A DNA stretch of 64,000 nucleotides from Caenorhabditis remanei (Eukaryota > Nematoda > Chromadorea > Rhabditida > Rhabditidae): positions 8,742,001 through 8,806,000 of the forward strand of contig NC_071328.1 in the NCBI RefSeq assembly GCF_010183535.1. Reading direction: 5' to 3'. Under the pieces are notes generated by a model that saw only the letters and a list, made by a program, of their open reading frames with translations, had not been told where the DNA came from and did no database searches. Numbering within the stretch: the stretch's first letter is position 1; the number at the start of each line of letters is the position of its first letter. Made by a program: the position numbers and the translations under genes. Below, in pieces: positions 12,601 through 23,900 of this stretch.

Positions 12601-14930
12601 ACCCAGATATGACTATTTCATCTTTCAAAAACTCACATTATCAGCCATACTGAAATCACTTCTCTTGATTGTTTCCATCTCAATTTCCACATTAACCCAC
12701 TCGTCTCTTTTTGCAAAATAAAGTATTTTTGTTTGTGGATCGGCCATTGCCAAATCTTCAGTTGACATCTCTTCATGAGACGATGCATGGGAAGTGATAC
12801 TTTCTCGAAAAGGCGGTTTCCCAAGAGTTGCTCCATGAGGTGGGGTCACACTGTCACGACTTGGTTGTTTGGGAACAAATATGACACGAGAGTTCTTTCC
12901 TATTTGGAGATGAGTTGACGAACGACGTAGTGTCGGAATCGGGCGACCAGGAGTGTTGGGATCAGCTCCGTCAGTATTCAGAAGCTCCTGAAAATATGAT
13001 AGTTGGGAAAATAAAAATATATTTCACTTCACTGAAATAGTATGTTATTTTCTTACCTCCAAACTTCCAGTTTTGCCTAAAAACCATTCACGCCTGGTAG
13101 TAGATTTGGTCTTTTTGACTAATCTTTTAGTCGGGGTCATTTTCTTCCGAATAGAAGTAGAACTCCCATAGATGCCGACTCAAATGAAACTCTTTTTCTG
13201 GGAGTTTTATTTTATCTCAAACTCATAAAATCCCTCTCTCATCCCACACATAGCGTCCGTTTAATGTAACTAGAGCTATAAAAAGTACACATTTGTTTCC
13301 AGAAAAAAACTAATTACACAGTTTTTATTCTCAAATGTATCTATTTAATGACTACCAATAAAAGGTTGGTTGGGATAATGGGAGAGGTCTGAGTATTTCG
13401 CAATGATACAATCTCATTTTCAGAAGGATGAAAAACAATTAAAGTACTTACCGTAAGACCCAATTGCTTCAATTCTAACGGATCCTTGTCTCTCAAAAGT
13501 TGCTCAATCATTCCCACTCTGTTCGACATTTCATTATCATCGAATGATCGAGAACGCTGAAAAAAATATTGTCCAAACGTTTGTCTAACTGCCCAGATGT
13601 CTTTACCTTTGGTGTCTCTTCTCTCCTTCTGTATATCTTTTGATACGTCACTCCTTTCATATCTTCCAATGCCGTTCCCAGAATTCCCTGCCTTGTCTGT
13701 GGCTCCTCACTCGCTTGTTCCAATTCTTCCACCATTTTATTCATTTCCCGTAATCCACGTGCCAGAATTCCTCCCCCTCCACCACTTCTTCTTTGTCTTA
13801 AGAATTCATGTCGATCGTCGTCAGCTGATTTCGGTCTATGTTCCCAACCAGCTACGGTAGATCCAGAACTCTCCCGAGATGCAGATGGATCATAAGGTCG
13901 ATGTGTACCCGATGGAGGAGCATGGGGTCGAGTGGAAGTGGTTGTGATTTCTCTGGATTGCCGACGCCGTCTACAAAGTTTGTGAAATCTTATTCTGTAT
14001 TGTTCATACGCTTACCTTATAAACCTTCCTGATTCAGTTCTATGTGATGAATGTTCTGTTTGATGTGTAGTTGAAGTTGTTGTTGGACCACCGGGTATAT
14101 TGACAATTGAGACATGTGATGGACCAGGTTGCGAGTGTGGAAGCATCTGAAATTACATTGACTCTCGGTTATAATACATCTTCGCAGTCTCAATGCACCA
14201 AGTACACCAATTTCCTTCCATTATTCTTCAATCCTTTCTCCATACAAAAAATAAAACACAATAGTTCATAAGACCTCCCAAAAGTAGTTTTCTCTTCTAA
14301 GTGCAACCAACCCAGCAAGCCCAATATTCATACCCATCAAACACCACTTTTCATATTTCCTCATCCACTTTTCTTCTCCATGGATATTCTGAATATTTTC
14401 GTATCTGTTTGTTGCCAAGAGTAACAAAAAAGAAAGATGAAAAAGTGGGTATGGGGGAAGAAATTTTGACGAAAAACGGATACGCCCCTCTCCTCTACAC
14501 CCTCATATACTAAATAATTGGAGGGGACCTCAAGAGGCAAAGAAGAGTAAAAACAAAAAAGAAATAATACAAGAAAAAGATGCTGGAATATGAAGTTTTC
14601 ATGACTTTATAGTTCCAAACCTAGTTTTTTAAATGAATGAGAATGTGTCAAACTTTAGTATTTTTATCGAAATGGATTATTGAAACCAACTCAAACTGTC
14701 ACCTGCGAAAAACAAAGACACTTTCTCTTCAATTTCAATATTTAATGCAACTATAATTGTGAGATTGAAAATACTTTCAGACTTACTTGTATTGGCTGTC
14801 TCCTTGATCCCAGATGCCTAACTGGAACTGGTATTGTATCAATATCAACATCTTCTGATTGTCGTCTATCTCTTTTTGTAGATGCCTCTCGTAATGCTCT
14901 TCCAAGAATTCCGCCACGTGGCGAATCCAT
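6687..14930 (-). CDS. trp-4: TRP-4 / NOMPC-type mechanosensitive TRP channel
   Basis: Cation channel of the TRPN family, the pore of worm touch and stretch receptors in ciliated neurons. Exons (minus): 14930-14787, 14146-14016, 13970-13607, 13556-13452, 12987-12637, 12534-11992, 11947-11698, 11647-11257, 11206-11017, 10960-10646, 10593-10354, 10279-10043, 9990-9820, 9771-9676, 9624-9379, 9333-9136, 9043-8635, 8590-8496, 8446-8190, 8139-8019, 7962-7733, 7675-7588, 7463-7076, 7028-6906, 6859-6687. They join in frame to about 1951 residues. Residues ~366-1420 are a long run of ankyrin repeats (roughly 29, many with TPLHLAA-like cores), followed by six membrane helices, a pore region with FFSLFGLVEP, and the TRP box EWKFGR near residue 1820. 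A second start at 13140 would give about 1731 residues, close to fly NOMPC. The first four exons encode a basic, Ser-rich extension with three GIL(G/A)xxLRE-like motifs. One acceptor (11207) is the non-consensus CCTGAAG. Confidence 0.95.
13057..13140 (-). CDS. trp-4: Alternative first coding exon of trp-4
   Basis: Encodes 28 residues, MTPTKRLVKKTK through GKTGSLE, and ends at a GTAAGA donor in phase 0. The next trp-4 exon (starting at 12987) also begins in phase 0 and could equally be joined to the upstream exon ending at 13452. No consensus acceptor precedes this exon, so it looks like an internal promoter or trans-splice start rather than an internal exon. It implies a short isoform with a basic N-terminus. 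A single transcript carrying both is unlikely, because stop codons precede the ATG in frame. Confidence 0.6.
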
Positions 14931-17350
14931 ATTTGGTATATTTTTGACTTCGTGATGATTCACCGGGTTGAAATTGAGTAGAGATAATAAAAATATAACT
15001 AATATTATATTGAAGGGGCTAATTTTGCTGAAAAATATTTACTTTTGAAGGGAAAATTCAATTTTCGAAAAAGGAGAGATTGAAGTCAAAGAGTGTAAGA
15101 AAAATTTCTGGAAAAAAGTGCAAGAGGGGCTGTTCGAAAAATATGAATTCAGACCAGTGATTTTGAGATTTGAAAAATGAACTTTCAGTCCAACCACTCA
15201 GAATGGAAATGTTCGAAATGAAAAAAAAACCACAAAAGTCTATTACGAAATAAGTAGAAAAATAGAAGAAAAAGAAAAAGATTCAGAAAATATGTGGGAG
15301 TGAAGGTATTTAGAAGGTACTACTACTAACAATAGAGACATAGAAAACTAGGTATATGGAAGAATGGAAATGTTCAGATGGATTCGTTTGCAGGTTCAAT
15401 TATTGGAAGTACTTTGTCACAACTTGGACGAACAGAGACACAGATGGATTCAGTTGAAGAGACAACTATATTGAGCCAATCATTGAGATAGTCTCAAAAT
15501 ACTTGTCGTTGAGGTAAACAAGATTCGAAATTTCGGAATAGAGGAACCTAGACGTGTATAAAAGTTGAAATCTAGAAAAGTATTATAATATTCACTAGAA
15601 AATTTTTAAAGTGATTTGAGCAATTTCGAGTGCAACAGAAAAAAAGTTCAAACAATTTAATTTTTTGTACCAAAAGAATACATGTTTTGGGAACTATGGG
15701 AAGATCCTTTACCGATAGATAATGAAATATTATATCAGACAGAAATAAAACTATGCCATCAATTGGATATAACAGTCTGGCACGAAATTTGACAAGAGGA
15801 AAAACCAGAATATATAAGTACATGGAAGTACAGTGTGATGAGAAAAATCTTCTCGAGTATCTCGAGAGATCGTGAAAATTTCGACTTGTTCAAATTTCAA
15901 AAATAATTTTTTGAATCTATCTTCAATTCTGTCCATCTAGTCTAGCCATCGTGTCGTCGGCAACCAGTAGACCCTTCTAAAGTAATAGGTAGCCGTTGTG
16001 CGTTGCCGGGGTTGAAGAAAAAAAGAGAGCAGGTGGGGGGACCCTGGAGCCCAAAATGACCATTTCCGGTCAAGAGAGAAGAAGGGTTTGGGATAGGAGG
16101 GACATTTGGGAAAAGAGACAGAAATTGTGAAGAAGAGAAGCAAAAAAGTAAAAGTAGAAGTAGAAAACGTTGACGATTCGTTCAAAAAGAAGTCTAAAAA
16201 GAAAAAAAGAAAAGAAAGAAGGCGGAGTTTGGAAGAAAACATCTGGAAGAGTATGCAGAATCACATAATTAAAAGGAAAGGATTCTGGAGGTTTAGGGAG
16301 TTTTTAATGTGATGTGAAAGGTGACATAATGGTTAAGTACTCAAACACCCGGGAGGTTTCGAGGGAACCCGGTCATTAGGGAAACGAGAAGGGGCAGAAT
16401 GTACTTTCAAAAAATGTTCGTTTCTTGTTGGGAAAAGGTAAGGGAGAAAGCTCATAGAACTTTGAATTTTTAATACTGACTTACATGCTTTGATATGAAG
16501 TTGTAACAAATTTGAATAAAAATTGAATAACAAATTGAAAAAATTGAATAAAAATAAAAATTCCTGGATACAACCATTCGTTTCAAACAAACCGGATGAC
16601 ATAAAACACGGAACTGTTTCTAGTTGTTTCTGTGAAGTTTCAATGGAAAATTGGAACATAAAAGATGATTTATGGGACGACTTAATTATTACTCTTAGTT
16701 TGAATACTGTTGAACAAACTGTAAATCTTTCGAAAAAATGTTTTTCAAGAGAAGGGAATTCCGAAAGTTCATTTGGAATAGAAACTATTAAAACCTGGAA
16801 ATAACGCCCAATGCTATTTCTTCTCCTGACCATTGAAACAAGGGAGACTTTCTCCGGATTGACAAACACACAGAGGTTCAGAACTTCAGAAGTTCATTCA
16901 GATTGAACTTTAATTCCACGTCATTCCTCCTCTTCTGACCCTAAAAATCAGGATTTCTGTCAGTCATTTTTCTCATTTTTCCTCATTTTCATCCACCTAC
17001 ATACAAGCAGACAGACATCACATAGTAGTCATAGTACTAACCTTTCCATCTTCTTTTCCACAAAAATGTACTAAAGGGTAAAAAGAAGGAAATCTCAAAA
17101 AACGGAGAGCAAAAAGAGAAGAGTACTAGCGGAAACACGCAGGTTACAAGAAGAAATATAGAGGGAAAGAAACTTATAAAGGAGGTTGCCAAATGGAAAT
17201 GTATATTTTTATACCTGAGAAGAATGGAAAAGATGCTGGAGATTCTGTAAGGTTGAGATATTTATGAAAATATAGATGTTGCAGGTTTCAAAACTTTTAG
17301 TTTTATAGATTGATAACAAGACGCAACATTCGAGCAGCTGTACTGATAAA

Positions 17351-17719
17351 TTAAAGAGGAACCAGACGGATAGTATATACGGAGTGTTTGCAGTGTGCTC
17401 TCCCCGCTATTACTTCATTTACAGAGCTCTGAATGCGATCGTTCATCGATGTCTGAAGTTCTATCATCCAATTGTTAATCCACAAGTGTGTACAGACTTC
17501 AAAAACTTCATTGAACGATATCCTGTCGTCATAAATTATTGTTATCCTATACAATGTATTTCTCGTGTTCAAGAAAAACTGACACTCTTTTTTACAGAAC
17601 GATCGTGTCGGAATGGTTCCCACGCATAACTTTTGAGACGAAAGTGTGTTGTATTGTTGCCGGAAAAGGAGAAAAAGACTTCTTCTCAGCTCCGACAGAT
17701 GCCAGAGATGTCGTAGCAT
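17351..17719 (-). CDS. Possible orphan single-exon ORF
   Basis: A 122-codon ORF read from about 17721, where MLRHLWHLSELRRS begins. Its composition is mixed and not low complexity, unlike neighbouring DNA. It has six cysteines, including CKKEC near the middle, but no recognisable domain, no signal peptide and no AATAAA close downstream. I do not recognise it, and it may be a chance ORF or the remnant of a gene. An overlapping antisense ORF of about 80 codons weakens the case. Confidence 0.22.
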   Translation of the reverse strand: MLRHLWHLSELRRSLFLLFRQQYNTLSSQKLCVGTIPTRSFCKKECQFFLNTRNTLYRITIIYDDRISFNEVFEVCTHLWINNWMIELQTSMNDRIQSSVNEVIAGRAHCKHSVYTIRLVPL

Positions 17720-20652
17720 GAAGAATTATTTGATATAATAGATTCCTTATATTTATTCAGACATCACGTCCACTTAATGTTTTAAGTAAATCGTCGTTAT
17801 GACTCTTATGACTCTAAATTATCACACAACCCTGCTGAATCAAAATATCAGGGAGCTCTTCCCGTTTCTTCATTTTAGTTATTGATAACAGATCTCTATT
17901 TTATCTTGTCACCAAGCGAATCCTGTTTCGTAACTGTGCTCATTACCATCATCTGACACCAGTGCCGTTCTCTTCCATGACAGATGCTGCCCTTTCAACA
18001 TGTTATTGTCGAACTCTTATACTTTTTCTGATCAATTTGAAAGTTTTTTGTGCAGTTCTGCAAATAGAAATGAGTTTGGAGGTCAGCCATCTGTCCTCCT
18101 TTCTTCTTTTTTCAAAAATTTATTATGAGAAGCGGAAAAGAGAGACTCGGATAGATTTGTATCATAACATCAGTAAGTTTTGGAGGTCATACTTGAAAAA
18201 TACTTCAAGGTTACCAAGAAACAAAGATTGAAACATCCTTGGCTGCTTATACATTCGAGCAAGTGTCCAAATTCTCAACCATTTTAGTTTCGAAGCTAGT
18301 TTGTTTGAGATCCTTTGAAAACCCTCGAAATTCTTCCATTAGTATGTAAAAGTAGACTCAGAGCTGACTAAACAAGTGCTACAGTATGCTCTGAAAACAA
18401 CTCGAAAAACATGTTTTCATTTTTCATTTACTCTCGCTTTTTGCCTGTTTTTGATCGTAAATATGTTTTCTGTAATGTTAATATTTTAATGCATTGTTAT
18501 TATTCATACCCAGACATCGAATATACCAAAACTACAGTACCCATTCTCCCTCTTCTTCTTGCCTTCTTTTCCTCCACTCCGGTTCGTTTCTTCTCCGCCC
18601 TCTTTTTTCCTTTTTCTGCTAATCGAATCAAAACCTCCGTTCTTCTTTTCTCTCGATCATTTCGTTTCATTTCTGAGTTGCTCCGCCGTTTCTCTCTTTT
18701 TTAAATATGAATTTTACGTGCTCGAACGTATTTCCAGATATGCAGATTGAGATAGATTAGTAGTTATTGAAACATCTAGATATCGATGCAGGAATGAAGA
18801 TTGTGTTTCCGGAGAAAACTAACACAAACTGTTTTTACACAAAAAGCTGATGCACACACAGAATCACAATAGCTCTTCATTCCCTTAGTCTTATTTTCTT
18901 TGTATCTCTTTTCGGTTTTTCAATTTCATAACTCTTATCATCACAATCACATGGAACCCTTCTTCTTTTCTCGCCACAGACTTTGTTTCACTCAACGAAT
19001 TCACATCAGCTCACAACTAATAACTTTCGAGAATGAATTCAATCCAACAGACATTCATTAGAGCTTCTAAGCACACAAACAGACAATCAAGGTCATCTCA
19101 AACTACAGACAACATGTGGCAGATGCTCAATCTACTGCATTCGTTCTCTCCAAACTATCTGATACATCTCAATAGATTTCGGTGCACACGAAATAATCTT
19201 TTCTCCATTCTCTCCATCTCTCTCTATTGCACATTTCCTTTAACTTTAACATTTTTATCTTCACAATCGCATTCATTCCTCTTTTTCTTTGTTTTCCCAA
19301 AGAATTTTTCGCTCTGATCCCTATTTTTTTACCGCCACGTATATGCATTTCCACACTTTTCATTGGTTCATCCTCTTGTTTTCTTATAACTACCCACATA
19401 AAGTGCATTACCATCTTTTTCTTCAACTTTTTCCTCCAGGGGCCACCCTCTTTCCATACTTTTCTCTTTTATTTCTCCTCCGTATTTACAGTATATTTGT
19501 GGTCGTGTGCTTGCTAAGAGGGTGAATGAAAATGATTCATCGGGTCGTCACAATTGTGGGGAATGCATGAAATAATGCTTTTTGTAAAGAGAAGATTTCT
19601 AGAATCTTTTGAGAGTCTTTTGGTTTCAATGTTTGATTGAATCTTGTCTTGTGATTCTGTTTTTTTGATTTTCTGATTTCAGAAATTTTACAACACTGTA
19701 TACCTTCATGCGTTAGCTGAGTGCTCATTTGAGACTTTCGTCGTCTCCACACCTGATGATAATAGGTTCTCGGTATGAAATTAAAGAATATCCGGTAGTT
19801 TCTAAGTGTTCGAAATGATCGTGTTAGACATGAATAGTCAAACAACAATTCCTTCGATATTCATATCGTTCTGATACAACACCATTATGTTTTTCGCGAT
19901 TGAATGTATTCTCTCATGATTAGCATATTCAGATCTATCCGTAATGTAACACACACCTATATATTTTTATCTTTTTCATATTCGTTGTTGGCATTGTTTC
20001 CAAATAAACAACCAATCGAAGAGATGACCAAAAAGTAGATTGAAATTCTTAGGTGTGCATCTGAGTGTTCATCAACTCAATTGATTGTACTTTCACTGGA
20101 ACATGTTTCTTGGTGGTTTTTTTCCTGAGAGCATGTTAACTTGGTCCACTTATTTTTTATTTTACTTTGTTTGTTTATCATCGAGTCAATAGGTGCCACA
20201 GAACTCTCAAAAAGACTCAATGTTCGAAATTGAACATTTGCTTCAATTCCGTATGGTTTATCGAGTCCTCTCGGGTTCCCAAGGATGCTATAGTGAACCA
20301 TTTTCGTTGTAATTTTTCACCCTTTGTACATTACCGTAATCATAACAAAAGTGCATTATAGACCTACATCATCTATGTTGCACTTTCCTCAAAACTTTCT
20401 TATTTTCGGTTCTAGTGGAATTCAAAATTCAAAAGAAACCGCCTGTCTTCATACTCGCCTCTCTTTCTCTTCTTCGTCATCCTTCTCTTTTTTCAAAGTG
20501 CAGCGTTAACTTGTCGTTTTTCGTTTTACAGTGTAACAGTGTAACAAAAGTAAATAAACATAACAAGGCTAAAATTTGAAACAACTTTATTGAGTCTTGA
20601 ATTTATGAGTTTATATCACTTAGTCATAAACTAAAAGCTTGGAAGAGTATGG

Positions 20653-20904
20653 TTATGATTGGTTAATTTGACGTATCTGAATGTGTTGGTTGTGATGAAT
20701 AGTCGTTTTCAGTTTGTAGACCCCTTCGTTCTTTTTTTTGTTCGTTGATGGGAAATAATTTAAATGAAAAGTGTGTGCTCCCTGCTCCCAGTCTGCACCT
20801 ACGTGTATCATTTTACTCTTTTGTGGAAATTGTAAACAAATTATTCGTTTTGTTTCAAAAACCCTTTGGTTTCTCTGTGACTTATCAACAATGTCTAAAC
20901 ACAT
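20653..20904 (-). CDS. Possible small ORF antisense to the promoter of the large gene
   Basis: An 83-codon ORF (MCLDIVDKSQRNQRV...) without a recognisable domain. A minus-strand AATAAA lies about 60 bases beyond its stop, near 20590, which raises the chance of a real transcript. It ends before the plus-strand gene start at 20941 and would run away from it. It is listed only as a candidate. Confidence 0.2.
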   Translation of the reverse strand: MCLDIVDKSQRNQRVFETKRIICLQFPQKSKMIHVGADWEQGAHTFHLNYFPSTNKKKNEGVYKLKTTIHHNQHIQIRQINQS

Positions 20905-20940
20905 TCAGAAGACTCCTCCCATTCTAACAAAAAAGAAAGA

Positions 20941-23900
20941 ATGGCAGAGAATGCAGAACTTTCGAATCTGGAATTTGAGATTTGTCATTCTCAGTTTCTA
21001 AACGGTCTTGCCCCACGACCTGTGGCTGAAGCTGCCGAGGTACGAGAAATATTCAGTTATCCAGTAGATCAAGGATCCAACATTTAGACTCTTCATAGCT
21101 TGATTATTTCTGATTTTCATTAGATCTATGGGCTAGCCTTAGCAACACTTCGAGAACATTTCAGTTTCGTGGAATTATTAAAACTTCAATTCCCAATTTC
21201 ACGGGATGAAATCCGTGTTGATTGTAAAAGTACATGCTAGATCTATCCCTAATTATATCATTTTGATATCTGTGGATACGAATAAATACAAAATAACTCG
21301 ATCAAATTTTGAAAATCTCTTCAACTTAGAAATCAAACTTTACTAAACCAACATAACGTGGCTTTTCTCTATTCGAAATATGACTTTTCTCTAAAACAGA
21401 AAAATGATTTCAGTTGATTCGAACAGGAAAAATCACTTTGTCTGAAGCGATGGATCGATTCCCGGCCCCTGGATGTTCGACAATTGATCGTACTACCGAT
21501 TCAAATGATGGAAATTCAATGCATCCGAAAAGAGGGGTATGATCATATAGAATATATTTCTTAATTTTTTAACGTTTCTGTTTTACAGATGTTCAATTTG
21601 AACGGATTGCTTGAGAAAAAGGAAAGAATATTGGAAGAACAGGCACAACAAAATGATTCTCACCAGTTGGCTCCATTGAATATGGATACAAGCTTTGCAC
21701 AGGTTAGAAAATCAGCTAACTAACATCGATGTATTTTCTAAATTCAAAGGGTTCCAAACTAAATTACTTAGTGGAGTCTCATTTCAATCTTCAATTTTCT
21801 GAAATAATTTTTTTCTTTTTGTCGCATGCTTCTAATTCGCTAATTATCTTATTTTTTAACTTTTCTGATTGCTCTCGTCACGAACTGATTCGTATAATAG
21901 TCCCCGGGTGTTGATAATCTTATGACTTGAGTAACACTCTCGGAAAATTTCTTTTCTCTCAGCTCTGCCTATTTCCTTCTATCAACAACTTGACGAGTTG
22001 AAAAACAGTGATAATTTTCAATGAAATAAGTTAAAAACAAACACGTTTTCCGTATATTATTGAGTGAATTCTGAGAAAATTCTGATGGATTTTTGTAGTT
22101 GTCGATGCTTCACTTTTTAAACCTTACTGTGGATCAATTTTAGGAATGAATATGACACCTGACAACAAAACGCCTTGCTTTACCCATGCTTTATTTCAGC
22201 GGAATCCTAAATTTTCATCCTCTGTGTCAAATCCACCATCATCTGCTTCAACGTCTTCTTCTGCTCACACCTCTTGGATTCTTGAAGCTCCACTTGCACA
22301 TATGCTGGCTCCATTCAATGATAAACTCACCGATGAGCAGGTTGAACAAATCACGGCACCACTCATTTGTTTATTGGAAGAGGACTTGAAGAAACCAGTA
22401 AAATCAAAGGAGTGGATGAGTAAAGTGAAGAATTTGAGTGATTTGATTGCCAACAATCAAGGACTCACATCAATCAGAGAAAGAGATAATTATATCCGAT
22501 ACCTATTCAAAAAGAATGAAGTCCCAGAAACTTTTATTTCATCTTTCATGAAGGAAAAGTCCGATGCGTTCATGCTCAAGTCACCATCCCGATTACCAGG
22601 ACCTCTTTTGGTGAGTATGAAAATCGACAAAAAAATACTACAACTAGCGGAATAATAAATCGGTAACAGTCACTGATATTATCTGTTGTTCCTCTTCTCA
22701 GTCAGTCACTTTATCTCTCTTTCCGTTTTAAGAATCATCCAACTCGTCCACCACTTCCACCACCATACTCCCCGGCTCCTTCCATTCCTCTTGTTTCCTC
22801 AAGTAGTCCATATTCTGCTGCATCGATTCCCGGATTGGAGGTGGTAGCATCTTGGAGCGATGAAGAAAGAGTTCGATTTCTCGTAAATGAACTCTTCAAA
22901 TTGAGGAAATCATGTCTGGATCAAGACATGAAAATGAAGGCTGTCTTCGCCTCGCTTCTGATTTGCAGTCACTACTGCCACAATCTCACTTTGGAATCAA
23001 AAACCGACTACATCAATTCGCTACTTCTCAAAATGGGATTCAGTGCAAACCAAATCGCGGATATTTTGGAATCGGGGAAAGAAGTCATCATAGCATCCTT
23101 AAAACAGGTAGCTTTGTTTCTTGAGCACTTTCGGAAACTGAAAATCATAAAATATAGGATTCTGCTGCTTCTAATTCTTCTCTTGCATCTAATTCGTCTC
23201 AAATGACTTGCCCGCCACTTGAAAGTATTCTGGATAAGCATCTAAAAACAATGCCGGATGCAGCCACGACAGGAAACTCTGCAACTGTTCAGGTAAGGTG
23301 GGTAGTCTCCTTTATAGCTCGGTTATAGTCTCCACGTATAGCACAAGTCTCCCATAAGTCTCGACTCAATTATCACACAAATGTAACTCAAAAACAGGTT
23401 GATACTTGTAGAAGTCTTGTTGTAAAATGGTGCAGGAAGGAATTAGACTTAGCGACATTTGCCTAGACTTAGCGACATTTGCCGATGTGGATTTTTGGAT
23501 TAGTCACATTTACCTTAAAATGTTGGGAACACTTACATTCAGTTGGAGATTTTATTGAAAACAAGTGAACCCGTCATTTCCTATAGTTTAAGAATATTTT
23601 CCAGTCACCCGTTGCTCCACCACTTGCCCCAGTTCCATCAAATGTTTCTCCCAATCCTATGCCGAATCAACCAAGCGGAGAACAAGTACGATTCGCCAAA
23701 TTGCTTCAATCCGCTGAAGCAACAAAACTGAGATCAATGATAAAGAGTTCAAGTAGCAGTGAAATGAAAGATGTGTGTTGCACAGTATTCTTTCTAGCGT
23801 CGAAGCTTGAGAAAAACATGGATTTCGAGAAAAAATCAACATGCGTCATTAAAATTTTGCTTCATCTTGGATACAGTGTTGATGCCGCAAAGAATATAGC

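Larger units (their letters stand above)
14931..20940. other. Six-kilobase largely non-coding region upstream of trp-4 and of the large AT-hook gene
   Basis: The two flanking genes diverge from this gap, so it should hold both promoters. Codon structure is absent over most of it. 16.5 kb is A-rich and 18.4-20.5 kb is pyrimidine-rich on the plus strand. Two weak minus-strand ORFs are listed separately. No tRNA, transposon ends or long repeats were recognised. Confidence 0.5.

Noticed and set aside
16330..16380. A tRNA-like stretch (GGTTTCGAGGGAACCC)
   Set aside because: No acceptor stem or anticodon arm can be formed around it; only superficial resemblance to a B box.
16333..16869. A 178-codon minus-strand ORF and a 93-codon plus-strand ORF overlapping it
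   Set aside because: Low-complexity Phe/Asn/Leu stretches, no domain, no splice or poly(A) support, and mutually antisense. Probably chance in AT-rich DNA.
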